Assembly: GCA_000310025.1 (NCBI GenBank) | Contig: FN649742.1 | Coordinates: 1,912,893 to 1,951,787 of the forward strand | Direction of reading: 5' to 3' | Length of the DNA stretch: 38,895 nt | Origin: Ectocarpus siliculosus | Taxonomy: Eukaryota; Sar; Phaeophyceae; Ectocarpales; Ectocarpaceae | Part shown: positions 25,458-38,201 of the stretch, piece after piece | Layout of the letters: each line of letters opens with the position of its first letter | How positions within the stretch are numbered: the first letter of the stretch is position 1 | The notes under the pieces: generated by a model | What the model was told of the DNA's origin: nothing | Databases searched by the model: none | The model's input: only the letters and a program-made list of their open reading frames with translations | Made by a program: the position numbers and the translations under genes

Positions 25458-28400
25458 ATGTTTCAGCCCACCGATGCAAGCGCTTTGGCCTCAGGACCGC
25501 ACCCGTTGACTCAACGGATCAACGAAGAACAGGCGGTTCTCGAGTTCCACGGTAAGATGCAGTACTCCTATGTAGCATTACAGTAGATGCATAGCGCCCT
25601 GTGCAACAGCCGGAGCTACAACGGCGACAGGTGTGGTGGGTGTTGCAGAATACCCATTCATGCTGTCTAGGTCGACCTTACTCTCTTGCAAGCTTGCAAA
25701 CATACACCGGAGGCCTTGCAACGGACGTGTAGTGTGCCCTGTACGCCTGCCTGCACGACGGCGCGAAACATGAACGGATTTTCGTGCCAGGTGGTTCTCG
25801 TCTCTGGGCGTGTGGAACAATCCGCTTTTTGTCCCCGGCCTGGCTCTTGTACTATTTGGATCTGGCGGCAAACATGCGTTTCGCATCTTTGGCTGGTGCT
25901 ACAAATGGTAGACGTCTCCCTTGTGGAAAACATGCTTACAACCAGTGAGAGACTGCTGCGCGGTTCGAGACAATACCCCGTTGCAACCAACGGATGTATG
26001 TGTTGAAGTCTTTCAAGTGAGTGTTGAGGGAACCTGCTGGATACCATCTCCTTTCGACAGCTTTAGGAATGCATATGATACATGTACAGGCACCTGGCTA
26101 CAGTGGTAGAGAGACTCAAAAAAAAAAATCCCTTGATTCCACACAGCAGCGTCTTAAGCCTACCACTGACGACTGCCATTGCTGCTGCTGCGGCCGGCAC
26201 GCCTTGCTTGCACTGAGACGCCATGCTCCTGTTGATTGCTCGTTTCTGCAGATGACGATCGTCGATTGTTGGAACAAGATCCGCCAGCATCTTCGAGCTA
26301 CGGTGCGGTAACCTCAGCAGCAGCCGGGGGGGGGGGGCTCGCAGACGGGCGCCGAGAAGGTGGACGACAACACCCGGCGGCGCTAAACCTTGGCTGGGGG
26401 GCGCGCCTCTACCTCTGCGTTCTGTTGGTGGTCGGCGTGTCCGGGCTGGTGAGCGACAGCGACGGCTGAGACGGGGGAAACCTTGACCGTTTCGGGTTGT
26501 GTGCTGAGAAACTGGAAAACATGTGTTGTCGATGGCAGCTACAGTTGGAAGTGTGCATTAGAAGCTCTCGAATCGTACGACATCGATCACTCAGATTCTG
26601 TAAGACAATTGTTGTCGAGTGTATTGCACACAAGCTGGTGCGTCCACTGCGACACGCTTCCACGCAACGCTTACTTCTTTAAGCTTGGAAGAAAAGTTTG
26701 TAGCAACGGACAATAGTTGCCGCTGTTCTCTCTTCATTTCATGATGCATGTAACAGCAATGCACAGAGCATCTAGTGACGGCCCTGGCACCGTGGCGGTT
26801 TCTTCAGCCCTTCATCAATATCTCAAGAGAGACAGCTTGACTGGGCTCGTTCTATACGGAACATTGGTGGCATAATGAACAATAGCGGTTTTATCCCCGG
26901 GCTAGAGAGACAGGAGGCGTACAGTGCAGCGACATGCTGTGATGTGGCATGTTTTGTCTCCCTTTTTTGTTGTTGTTGCTTGATCGATAGTACCTGATAC
27001 GTCCAGGCAAAAGAGCTGCAGCAGCAGCTACAATAAGATCCTTGGCACCCTCGACGACGCAACAACGGCACAGCAGCAGCTTTTTGCCACCATGCCTGAA
27101 GCACCAATGCCGATCTTCATTCCCAGGTCGCGCTGTCTGGAGTCTTTCGCAACTCTCCCGGGAGCGTATCCCTGGAGACCGATGCCGCGTTCCCCTTCAC
27201 CACCACCACAAAACACCTTCTGAGGCCGGGGCCGCTTTGGGGAGCAGTGACCGGACCCTACCCCACAGGGGCTTGGTGGCTAAACTTGGCGATCGGGGAG
27301 GGAGACTTTCCGGTGGCTCCCTTGCCGTGAGTTGCGCGGTTGGGAGTCATGAAGGGCGACGACGACACACTCGTGCGGGAAACCCTTTCCCTAAGTGTTG
27401 GTTGCTTTCTTGCGTTGTTTGTCGTGGGAAAGGGTGGTACGCTGCCGTGCGTGTTCTCGTGGCCAGCCACGTGTGTGAGACTCACTAGCGGCTGGTTTAG
27501 CCACGTCCCCACCAGCGTCCATGTTGCCGCAAAAGGCAGCAGACCTTGAGTCGGGATGCTCTCCAATACATTTACTTGCGGCGTTTTGATCGAACCCGTG
27601 GTACCGCTATTTGTGGCAACCTTGGATTCAACCGATGGAATCACAAGAGTTTGCTGCGGTAATGGTAATGCTGCTGCCTGCTGTGTATAGCATCACACAG
27701 CGAGAAACGAGAACGCTGTCCCCCCTGTTTGGGTGCGACGGCAGGCAGTAAGTTCCACAGTGCTATTTAGTACAACACCTTCACACACGCCACGAAGAGG
27801 CCTCGACTTGTTCTCCTACGCCCATAAAAAAGGGAACAGGCCGTGGCACCGATCTGCGTCACTCCGGACTGTTCCTCTTGCTACCCTTTTTGCCTTCGGG
27901 TTAGGTACACGATCAAGTCGTCGGACGCAGGAGTCGGCGTCTCGTACTCGGCGATGCGGCGGGTGGAGTCCCTGGAGCGCGTGGCGGACGCCTACGCCGC
28001 AGACCTCAGCGTGTCCGCAAAGGAAGGAGTGACCGGTCGACACATCGTCAAGTGAGTTTTAGCCTGGTCGTGGTAGCAATGGTGGTGCGACGCGGTAATT
28101 TTTTTTCGTTGTTGCTTCGCTTCTTCCGAGGGTATGTAGCTGAGTAGTCTCTCGTTAGAAACTACTGGGCTGGGCTGTTTTGAGATATGGGCACGAGCTA
28201 CTCTTGTCCTCGCAGAGAATCACCGCTGGGCGTGCTCCCTGTGCTTTCGGACGGATGGGCGGGTTGCGCGCCTTTTTCTTTTCTTGCTTCCAGCAAGACA
28301 TGACAAACACCGGCTCGAGAGCTTTTGGCACACTGCTCTGTCGTCGACCCAGCTTGTGTTGATCTCTTTTCGATTGCGCACACACCGGGCCGGCTAGTCT

Positions 28401-31400
28401 CGTCAATTCCCACCTGGCGTCTATACACACACGCACACTCTTCTTCTTCGTTTTTCTTCGCATTTGGGGTAAAGCCAGGTACGATAACCTTACGGTGACT
28501 CTCCAGCACGACGCGGCCAACGAGGGGAACTTCCGCACGCTGCTTGCGCGCGGCTCGCCGTACATGACGTTCGAGTTCGCCGGGGCCACCCCTCGGATCA
28601 AGGCCAACGGAGACATCCTCGAGGTGTGGCGTGGCGTGGTATGGTTTGGCGTCACATGGCGCGATGTCGTCCATGCACGGCGTAGTTTGATGGTATGTAC
28701 CATGCGATACACATGCGGTGTTACGCGCGTGGTGCCGTGTACGAGTTGATGCGGTGTGATGTGGTGTAGCGTCTTTGCTTGTGGTTGTGGTGTGGGCAAC
28801 AGAACCGACGAGACATGCATGTGTAACTGTGGTTGTATTGTTTCGTACGGAACGTCACAGTTTGCCGCAAACCGAATCAAGCGAGTCCAACAGAAAGTGG
28901 TGGTGTTCCTTTGCCGACTTTCACCACCACCCCAATATCCAATATTGGTCTATCCTCCGCGTGCCCCCCCACCTCCCTCGCCACCAAGTTGCTCCGCATA
29001 CCCGGAGACTGCGGGAACAACGCTTAGCGTTTACGAATTGACTGGGAACAGGAACGACATCTCTTTCAAGTTGAAACCATGGTCGCAAGACTGAGGCAAA
29101 CAACAAGCCGCTATCCCCCTCCCGCCCTTCCATCCCCATGCTAAATTACCTTCCCCCCGTCCCTGCAACCCGCCCAAGATCAACGGAAAGAAGGCTGAGG
29201 CGGGCGCTTCCTTGTTCGCGACCACTTTCAAGCTGGCGCTCAGCAATTGGGAGACGTGGGTGGTCTTCACTTCGGAGTCTGTGACATGGAAGGTTACTTC
29301 GTTGCAGGAAGTCGAGGTGCGGAAGGGGGTGCAGGTTTTTGGGGTGGGATGCGGAATTTGATGTGATGATGGGACGGGATGTGGGCCTTGGTTTGGTCGT
29401 TTGGAGCGGGTGCGAGGGGTACAGTAACGCGTTATATCTGTGCTTTGTGCGTATTGTGGTAGCATTGACCCCGCTTACCGGCTGACCCATGCAAACACCG
29501 CCAGTCTTTTGTGTGTGCTCATTTTGTATTTTTCGATTTTGCTCTTGTTGGAGGATTTTGCTCGCAAAATGTCAGGACACGATGGGTTACGAGGGTGCGG
29601 GCCTGAAGCGACGGTTGTTTCGCACGCCCATACACGGGGTGCCTGGGCATTTGCTTTCGGCCCTCCCGCGCCAAGGCGTAGTCGTCTCCGTCGCCGTCGC
29701 CTCGTTCTTTCCCCCTTGTTCCTGCCGGCCGCCATCGCTTGGAGAAGTCCCTCTTGATCCAGCTACATCGCCGCCGCCACCAGCCGCCGCCGTTCCCACC
29801 CGCCTCCGGTACCGTTGTCGGGTCGATTGCCTCCCCCCCCCCCGCCCTCTGATAATCTTTCTTTTTTCCTCTCTCTGGTTCGCTTGCCCGGCCGGCCGCG
29901 GCAACACTGCACAAACCGCGGCGGCAGATGAAGGCCCCCTTCTCGGGCATCGTGCGCGTGGCGGTTCTGCCGCACCCGTGGGACTCGGAGGGCGAGATGA
30001 CCCTGTCGGAGCACGCCTACGCCTACCCCAGGGGGGGGCGTGTGGCGTTCGACGTCGACGGGGACGGGATGGAGATGAGGTGAGCGAGCCCCGGCGACCA
30101 CGGACCGGGCGGTGTATTGTGTGGTAAGGAGCGGCGTGTATTGTGTGCAGTGAGAGGCGGAAGCTGAGGAGGTTGCCCCGCTGTTTGTTTTTTTGGTCCC
30201 GCAAACATGGACGTCGACGCGACGCACACGACCGCAGAATCAGATGTACGGTAGGAGGTGTTTGTTCCGTGCGGTCTATGATAGGATAGGGTGCACGTCT
30301 TGTTGAGATACATGAGTGGTGGGTGGCTGTACGCCAATCGGAAGTTCGTGGAACGTTGGGCGGTAGGGCACAAGGTGTGTACGCTGGAGGGTGGCTCTGT
30401 GCTCGTTGAATTGAGGCCAGGCCGACGTTCTGTCGTGATAGTAACTGGACAGCAGGCGCCGTGGAAAAGGGGAGGAGGTCCGAAAGCCCCAGGTGCGTGC
30501 ACAGGAGGCAATAGTCCAGAACGAGATAGAAAATAAACACGAAAACGATTGATTGGTCTTTACCCGAGTCTTCGTGGGTCACACATCCTGCCGAGTGCGG
30601 TTCATTTCGGGGTGTTGCTGCTGTGGGGTGGTCCAGATACGAGTGGGATAAGGACGGCTTCGGCGACCTTCTGATGATGGCGCTGCCCCACCACATGGAC
30701 ACCATGGGCGCAGGGGCAGACATCGCGGTCGTCATGGCGGACAGCTACCAGTGCATCAAGGTCAGACCAGCAAGAAATCGGTAGAAAAAACGTGCACACG
30801 ATTAGGCGGGGGTTGCGAGGTTTCTGCCCCGGGTGGTTTGAGTCGCGATCAACGTTAGGATGGGGTGCGACCCCTAGCGGTTGGTTGGCAGCGGCACCGA
30901 TGTGCGACCTTGTTAGGAATGAACATTTACAAGGTTTTGGGCGATCGAGCCCCAAGGCACATCAGCGGAGAACGTACAAACAACTGCGGCGGATTGTTTT
31001 GGAGCATCACGATACGATTTTTTGGAAAAAGAGGTGTGCGATGGTTGTGTTTGTTTGTCGAGGTTTCATTTTGTGTCCGGACCCAGGGAGGGGAGGGAGG
31101 ATAGTGCCGTCGTCTAGAAGGAAGGCTGGGTTCCGGGGCGCGCCGGGCGTCGGGGCATGGTTTGAAAAGTTTGTGTGGCTACGCAGGTCCTTTCGACGGC
31201 ACGAAAGAGACTACCGGTGGTCTGCAACAACAACAACAACGACGACGACGAGCTTGCTACCGACTGACCAAAACGACGCTGCTTCGTTAACTCTCACACA
31301 CGCACGCGCCTAGCTTGCTGTTAGTCTTTTGGAGGACTACAACATGAAGGCCGGCCAAATAACCCAACAATTGGCCTCCTACGTAAATACCACAATTGCA

Positions 31401-34400
31401 GTTCTAAGGCACAGGGAGAAATACGGGCGTTATGCTAGTCCTCTTGTCACGAACCCAACCATTGGCGTACGTACCATAAACGCAATTCTAATGCACCGCA
31501 GGGAGCAGTACTCTTCTTGACATGGCGTTATGCTGGCCCGCTTTTCACAGGGCCCCATGACCGGGATCGTGGGGAGCGTCTGGACCATGTGGGACAACCT
31601 CACGGACATCGCCTGGACCGCCAGAACTCCGCTCCAGGAGGCCGCGCTGTCGATCGACGACCCCCTCCTGTCCCTGTCGTGGGAGAGGCGGATGCGCGAC
31701 GCCCTCGCCGCCGATCTCAACTCGGTGCTGCCGTCGGCGCCGGACGTATACTCCTTCGGGAAGGAGATCTCAAGGATGGCGAGGCTCGCCCTTGTCGCCG
31801 ACGAGCTTGGTGAGTACTGTTCTTACTGTTCTTACTATTCTTACTGTTCTTACTGTTCTTACTGTTCTTACGGTTCTTACTGTTCTTACTGTTCTTACTG
31901 TTCTTACTGTTCTTACTGTTCTCACTGTTCTTACTGTTCTTACTGTTCTTACTGTTCTTACGTTGTGGTTGTTAGTTGTGGTGGTAACGGTGATGGTGGC
32001 GGTGGTGAAAGTGTTGCTGCTGCCCTGCTGCTGCTTGGTGATTGGCCCAATCCCCTCCGTTGCCCGTTCTTTCGTGTTTTGCTATTGGTGCTGCGCTGTT
32101 GATTTCCGCTTTTGTTTTGTGTTGTGTTCGGCGGGGAAGGCGACATTCCTGCGCGAGAGGCCGCTCTGACCACGGTGGGGGTCTACCTGACCCCCTGGAT
32201 GAAGAATGACAATGAGGTGAGGTGTTAACAAGACCGGTGCTGTCCGTTGTCTCCGTCGGGGGGAAGGGGTGATGGTAACGCCGTTCGAAAGACCATGCAC
32301 CCACGGAAAGCAAGATCTCTGTCTCTGTCTCTGTCTCTGTCCTGCCTTTGTCTCTCTCTCTTTCTCTCTGCTTTTCCTCTCACGCGCACCCGCCAGAAAA
32401 AGGGCGTTGGCTTGTAACGTTTACAAGCTGTCTCTGCTGGCGTGTGTAGCGTCCTATTCGTAATAAACAGTGTGCCATGTACATCCTATGCATACATCAA
32501 AAGGTCCTCCTCTGGCGTATGTATGCGATGAGAAGATGTTTGGTAGTCAAGAAAAAGAACCGGTGTTCTGTTGCTCCTTCGGGCTATTTTCCTCTCTCTG
32601 GTGAAATCCTCGTTCTAGAGTGGGTTGCGGCGTGGAAGTATGTTGCTGCTGCGCAGAAGTCGTTCTTCTTTCTACCAAGAAGAACGTTGTTCGCATTCAG
32701 CGATTTAGTACCATACATACCTCGTTAGGCCTGGTGGGTGCAGCGAAACACAAGTGTTTGTAGTGAAGTTTTTCTCGCGGAAGAGAAACATGCCATGTCC
32801 CATTCTCCTCCTCGTCGTCCCGGGCACCAACGACGACGACGACGACGCCCAGCGTGAAATCTACCATCTGTAGCCAAGAAACATATCTCGTTGTAGCACC
32901 TACTGATGCGCATGTAGCCTAAAACTTTGCCATGTGCCGTGAAATGCCGGTGCCTTCCGCGGCTTGTCGGGTGTGCCTTGAAGGACCTCCTGGTTTACGA
33001 CAAGACCTGGGGAGGCATCGTCACCAAGGACGGCCTCAACAACCAGAACGCCGACTACGGCAACGCCTGGTACAACGACCACACCTACCACTACGGGTGA
33101 GACGATGAACAAGGAGAAAGGAACAGCCGTGGTGACGAAGAATGCAACCGCATGAAGGCACGCACAAGTCAAACGCGGGAAACGTGTTGAACACCGTGTT
33201 TGGTTTTGACTAGAGCAGTCGGGTGTAGACCTAACCTCTCGCGCTGATGGATGGATGTTACGCAGTGAGAGGTTGAAGCTACGACAGCAGTGTCGACCAA
33301 ACTAAGGGCAAAACGCGGCGCACAGCACACGATGGGTTAAGTTGAACAACAACATGCAACGCTTGGTGAACAGGTACCTGCTATACGCGGCGGCGGTGCT
33401 CACCAAGTTCCGACCGGTCTTCCACCGGACGTACAAGAAACAGCTCGACTTCCTCGTGGCGGACGTGGCCACGATGGGGGGAGGAAAGATGGCGAAATAC
33501 TTTCCGACAGCAAGACAGAAGGTGGCCTCCCTGCCTGCCTGATCCACTGGAGAGAGACAAGCAGCATTGGTGTATGGCTGTTTGATTTTGTCTGCGGTGG
33601 ATTGTTTTTTTTAAGCTCACCGTTTGCACGCACGTGTCTTTCCTGGCGGTAAGTTGTGTACGGTAAAACCACGGTAGAAGAACAAGCGATAGAACTTGGC
33701 TGAATCTGTTTTGGTCGCGTAATAGCTGCGAGGCGTATATGGCATGCTGACACGCTATTTGTTTTGCGCAATACCTCGTGTTCATTTGTTCTTCCCCCTC
33801 CCTCAAACATGCAAAAATATGTGTCGGCCACTGCTGGATTATTTGTCGTCATTGTTGCTGCTTCATCCTGGCTGACACACTGCCACCGTTTTTGTTTCCG
33901 TATTTCCACTGTTGTTTTATCAAACACGCCATGCTCACGCATCCACGTGGGCGCCCCGTTCCATACCACGCCGCCCAGGACTTCTACGACGGCCATAGCT
34001 GGACCTCCGGAATGTTCCCGCAGGGGAACGGCAAGTCCCAGGAGTCCGTGTCCGAGAGCATTAACGCCTACTACGGTGTGTACCTCCTCGGCTTGGCCAC
34101 CGGGGACGACGCCATGAAGGACTGGGGCCGGGTATTGCTCGCGATGGAGGTTCGGGCCGCTCGAAAGTACTGGCAGATGCCCAGACACAACGGGGTGGGT
34201 TGCCGTCTTCTTCTTCGGTTGTTGGGTTTGGTTTGGAGTGGCTGTGTGTTCTTGTGTTGGTATCGCCGTAAAGACCAGGCGGTGGGTTGGTCGAACTTGT
34301 AGAAATGAACAAGGAAAAGGCGAGCACGCGTGTGCGGAGCTGGCGTGAGCTCCATCGCAAAACTTGAACAGCCTCTGAATCAATACGGCAAATGGTAGGG

Positions 34401-37400
34401 AGGTTTTCGGGTAGCTCAACCACGCCTTCGCAGCAAACAAGCAAAACTGACGTAGACTAACATGCGTTCAGTATCTTTTGCGGCCCCTCTGTCCCCCTTT
34501 CTGTCCGGGTCCCAGCGGAATAAATGCCGTGTCTGTCTTTTGTTGTCGCCTTAGACTCTTAATTCCTTTACTCTTAGGTCAGAAGGTTAACCGTCGATAC
34601 ATACCATCGATGAAGCAGTTGCCTCAAGGTCACCGGCCACGCCCACAACCACGGCGGACATCGTAGGCGGATGAAAGTTCATGTTAGAATAGTGTAGTCG
34701 CATCTCGATTATCATGTCTAGGAAGACCATCGGAGGCGGAGGCCAATGGAGTTGCGACAGTAACCCTTAAGCACGCTTTGTTGCACGTATTTTTCTTGCG
34801 CTACCTTTCCCGCGTGAACCCACGCGCTGGCGCCGGCCGCTGCTTTGCTGTTGCGCGATATGTATTCAGACAACAAGCGCGCGAGAGACAATACCACTGT
34901 CCGTGGCATCTCTACAGAAGTCAGACAGGCCTGCAGCTTTTCCCAGCGCAACGTCTTTAGCTCCTCGAATTGACGGTGTTCCACTAGCGTTGACGCCTAT
35001 GTATTCAGCCTCCACCAAGTCTTGCTACTTTTTTTCCGTTTTTTTTTTTGTCCCTTCTGCTGTTGGCCAGGTGTACGACTCCTACTTTTCCTCCCACCGC
35101 ATGGTCGGGATGGTGGCATCGCTCGAGGCGGTGCAGCTTACATGGTGTGTTACGTTGTTCCTATGTCTATTTAAAGTTTATTCTATCTATTTTCCGCCGC
35201 TGCCATATAGCACACCTTTGCCTACCCAACGTACGGTGTCGCCTCTCTGACTGGAGAGCTTCGATCGGGGGTCACGCAGACAACAATTCCTCTTGAGGTG
35301 CCATGCTTTATGAGATAAAGGCTCTTAGCAGACCCTTCTCTCCAGTGTTGGGTAAGATAGACGAGCACTCATTGACCATGAAAGACCCCTTGCAAATGGG
35401 AGGTCGGGGGACAAGGGCTGCTGTAGCCCCCGGCCTCCGCACAAACCCGGCGGGGCGTACACACCCCGAGTTTTTTCGCTGACTATTCCAGGCGCTTCAT
35501 CGAGGACGATGAGTCGCCGCACAGCAGTGTCAAAAACGCGAGCTGCTGCGTCCCCTAAACAACCACTTTGTGCGGTGTAAGTATGCTGCAAGCCATTTTT
35601 TATTTTATTTTTTTATTATTATCGTCCACCAGGTTCGGCGACAATGTCGAGTACGTCCACTGCATCAACATGATGCCCTTCACCCCCATCACGGAGGACC
35701 TCTTGCACCGGGACTTCATGGAGCAGGAGTGGCCCGTCCTCGAGGCCGCCTTCGACGGTAGAGAGCCAGGTGTGAGGGCGACGCACGCTGTTTCTTCTCC
35801 TGCCCTTTGTTGGTGGTGTGTCGTTCCTTGTGCGTGCGTGCGTGCGTGCATGCGTGCGTGCGTTCGTGCGTGCGTGTGTATGTGTGTGTGCTTCTGCGTG
35901 CGCTGTGCGTCCGTGCTCTCTCGTGTCTACAAGGCGCGTTGGGTACGTTGTGTCCGCCACTCTTATTAATGACTCTTTCATTGAGTGCCCCCTATACTTC
36001 AGTATTCGTCTGTTGCCGAGTGAGTGCCACAACCAACGAGTGAGTGCCACACCCCTTCTATTTCTGTGTGCAGCTGGACCAAGCAGCAAATACCCTCCCC
36101 ATGCCGGTGCTGCTTGGCACTGAGCACGATTCCCCCTACCGTTCTCTCTGTCTGCCTGCCTCTCCCTCGCGCGCGCTCTCTCTCTCTTACCACTTCCATG
36201 TTTTTCTCTTTCTCAACAAAACAAAAACGCGCAAATGAACAAATTGAATGCAGACCCGCAGTGGGCCGGGTTCATCTACCTGGCGGCTTCGGTCGTGCTT
36301 CCCGTGGAAGCGTGGGCCAACCTCACGGCCCTCGACATCTTCGACAGCGGCAACTCCAAGACCAACAGCCTCTACTGGATAGCCACGCGCCCGTCGGCGG
36401 GAGGTGCGAGATAAAAAAAACTTGTAATTGCGCCCCTGCGGTCGCAACACGCCCATTGCTTCGCCTTTGCTTGCTGTTCTTTTGCCGATGCTGCAGCACC
36501 TCTTTCCCGCCGGCCAGAGTATCCTTCTCAAATGGTCGAGAAGCTCACGTCCGTACTTCCGTACCTCCCAAGACATTCGTGACTTTGGTGTCAAGTGCGC
36601 TTTTCGTGTTTTCGTGTTTGCTGTTCTTTCCCCATGCATCTCTTCCTTCGTTACCCCGGCCGCATTCTGTCTTCCTTTCCACGGACGGTGCTGTTGATGT
36701 TACTCCTCTCTTTGCTCTCACCTCTCTTGATCTTGGCGATCGCACGGTGCGACACGACAACTTGCGCGACAAATTTGCGTCGCGCGACCTACCCGGCGGC
36801 AAGCAGAGGCGTACAACGAATCCATGTTCCCCGTGGAGGTCAAAGTGGAAGCCGAGTGCAGCGCCAACTCCGCCTGCCAAGCGAGGGTGAGCGCCGGCAC
36901 CTGCCTTTGTCGATTTTCCGCGAGCGAACTAGCTGCGCGCGCCGGCGCTTCCGCTGCGCCAATGACGCAAGTTTGCTGACCTAGCCCAAGTCTACAGATT
37001 GTCTCCCTTTTGTGACAACGCGCTCTCTCTCACCCCTCCCTTGTTCACGAACAGTCCGATACAAGCGCACGCTACAATTGCAGTGGAGAAATCCATATGT
37101 CCAATCTAGGCACATGGGGGACCCACGGAAACCAGTAAAGCCACATGGCGTTCTCGGCAAAGGGCCTACCCAGCATGCATGATCTTTTCCAGGGGTAGAT
37201 TCAGGGTCCGGTGACGGGCGTGAGACCCACGACGCCCCCCCCCCCGGTCACACTCTTACCTGACTCCAAGTTGGTCAAGCATCGCTTGATTACACTCCCT
37301 CGCCTTGATAGCACGGAAGTAGATTAGCCTAACTACGGTGGTGGGTCAAAGGCCACTCACTCTACCTTCGCTTAACCTTCAAGTTCATCAGAATCGGGGG

Positions 37401-38201
37401 CATTCATACTACCGCCCATTGCCTTAAGCATCGCTTCTCTGACAAGGGTAGCAAGACGTCGACCAGTATCGTGTCTTTGTGATGACAGTCGGTAAACATG
37501 TTTGGTGAACAAACAGCTTGCTCTCCTTCCTGCCCCGCTGTTCTGGTCGCCCCTCCGTCCCGCGCTATGTGATGCGCCCCAGGGCTTAACGCAGGAGAAG
37601 CTGTGCTGCCCGACGAAGGACGATGGTTGGCTAGGCTGTTGTCCGAGCGGAGACGGAGTTCCCGAGGTTTGTACGGGGGCTTTTTCTTACTCAACTGAAC
37701 TCGTTGTTCCAATCAACTACCTCCGGAGTGGTGTGTAATTGGTGTGGTGTTTGTGGGCGTGGGGCGGATGGCTCCTGAGGTGAAGATAAAAAAAGAAAAT
37801 GATCTGGCCGCGGGTACTTCCACCCACGCGCATCGCGTGTCCCGCTCTACAGCAGTCACCGTGATTTATCTCGTGGTGGAGAAAGGTGATATACGGTCCA
37901 CACCCACGATCACTATCGCTACCAAAGCGCGGCCCAAGCACTCGCGGTCACCCTACTCGTGACCGATCAATCACTACATCACTGTCGTTGGTTTGACCAA
38001 ACGGAGATAGGGCCCGTCGGCGTGTTCCTCCAACCCCAACTGCGTCGCCGCGGGCCTGGCGACCGGACTCTGCTGCCCTGGCCTTTCTGGAGAGATGCTG
38101 GCGTGCTGCGGGCAGGGTGGCGACGACAGCGAGGACGATAAGAAGGAGCACAAGGCGGAGGTGGCGGTGGACCCACAGGCCCTCTGCAGCGCCAACCAGG
38201 G
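25458..38201 (+). CDS. Membrane-anchored GH81 endo-1,3-beta-glucanase with Cys-rich C-terminal modules (3' end outside window)
   Basis: GH81 enzymes hydrolyse internal beta-1,3-glucan bonds (laminarin, callose). Nineteen in-phase exons: 25458-25551, 26252-26448, 27127-27326, 27905-28051, 28479-28623, 29179-29316, 29928-30079, 30637-30760, 31551-31809, 32140-32216, 32984-33096, 33374-33521, 33979-34194, 35071-35144, 35633-35757, 36254-36403, 36807-36886, 37583-37666 and 38011-38201, about 904 aa so far. Residues 1-83 are hydrophilic; 84-104 (LYLCVLLVVGVSGLVALSGVF) form one membrane span, so a type II protein is likely. GH81 landmarks follow in order: PYPTGAWWLNL, FSGIVRVAVLPHPW, LLVYDKTWGGIV, YNDHTYHYGYLLYAAAV (Asp about 543), DFYDGHSWTSGMF, GKSQESVSESINAYYGVYLL (Glu about 620 and 624), INMMPFTPIT and IFDSGNSKTNSLYWIATR. 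That Asp and those two Glu match the conserved GH81 catalytic positions. Cys modules start at about residue 804. The last exon ends in phase 2 at GTGAGC, so the gene continues. Confidence 0.95.
31345..31545. repeat. Diverged tandem duplication in GH81 intron
   Basis: Two diverged copies of about 90-100 bp. Shared pieces in order are TACGTA, ACC followed by CAATT, TTCTAA-GCAC, CAGGGAG and GGCGTTATGCT. The second copy ends directly before the polypyrimidine tract and CACAG acceptor of exon 31551-31809. Confidence 0.6.
31815..31960. repeat. 9-bp minisatellite (TACTGTTCT)n, about 16 copies
   Basis: About 16 tandem copies with a few variants (TACTATTCT, TACGGTTCT, CACTGTTCT). The array begins inside the donor GTGAGTACTG of GH81 exon 31551-31809. 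Because 9 is divisible by 3, it reads as Ser-Tyr-Cys repeats in one frame, but family match and phase show that the exon ends at 31809. Confidence 0.95.
32318..32345. repeat. (CTGTCT)n hexanucleotide repeat
   Basis: A CTGTCT run in the GH81 intron after exon 32140-32216, followed by CT-rich sequence to about 32372. Confidence 0.8.
35834..35893. repeat. (GTGC)n / (GT)n degenerate microsatellite
   Basis: Repeats of TGCGTGCG pass into TGTGTGTG, 77 bp after the GTAGAG donor at 35758 in the GH81 intron. Cys/Arg-rich or His/Thr-rich frames across it are artefacts. Confidence 0.85.
36017..36051. repeat. 15-bp direct repeat pair, 20-bp period
   Basis: CGAGTGAGTGCCACA occurs at 36017-36031 and 36037-36051, inside the GH81 intron before exon 36254-36403. 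Confidence 0.9.

Noticed and set aside
29587-30735. 382-codon minus-strand open frame
   Set aside because: It is the antisense shadow of GH81 exons 29928-30079 and 30637-30760 and the intron between them. The composition is low-complexity and no domain is visible.
31792-32169. Open frames rich in Ser-Tyr-Cys or Val-Leu-Thr
   Set aside because: They come from the 9-bp minisatellite in a GH81 intron. Exon phase and GH81 family match place the exon end at 31809.
33400-34440. 346-codon minus-strand open frame
   Set aside because: It is antisense to GH81 exons 33374-33521 and 33979-34194, which carry clear catalytic-domain motifs on the plus strand.
36024-36890. 288-codon plus-strand frame
   Set aside because: It overlaps GH81 exons 36254-36403 and 36807-36886 in another frame and reads through introns. 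The GH81 frame has the family motif IFDSGNSKTNSLYW.
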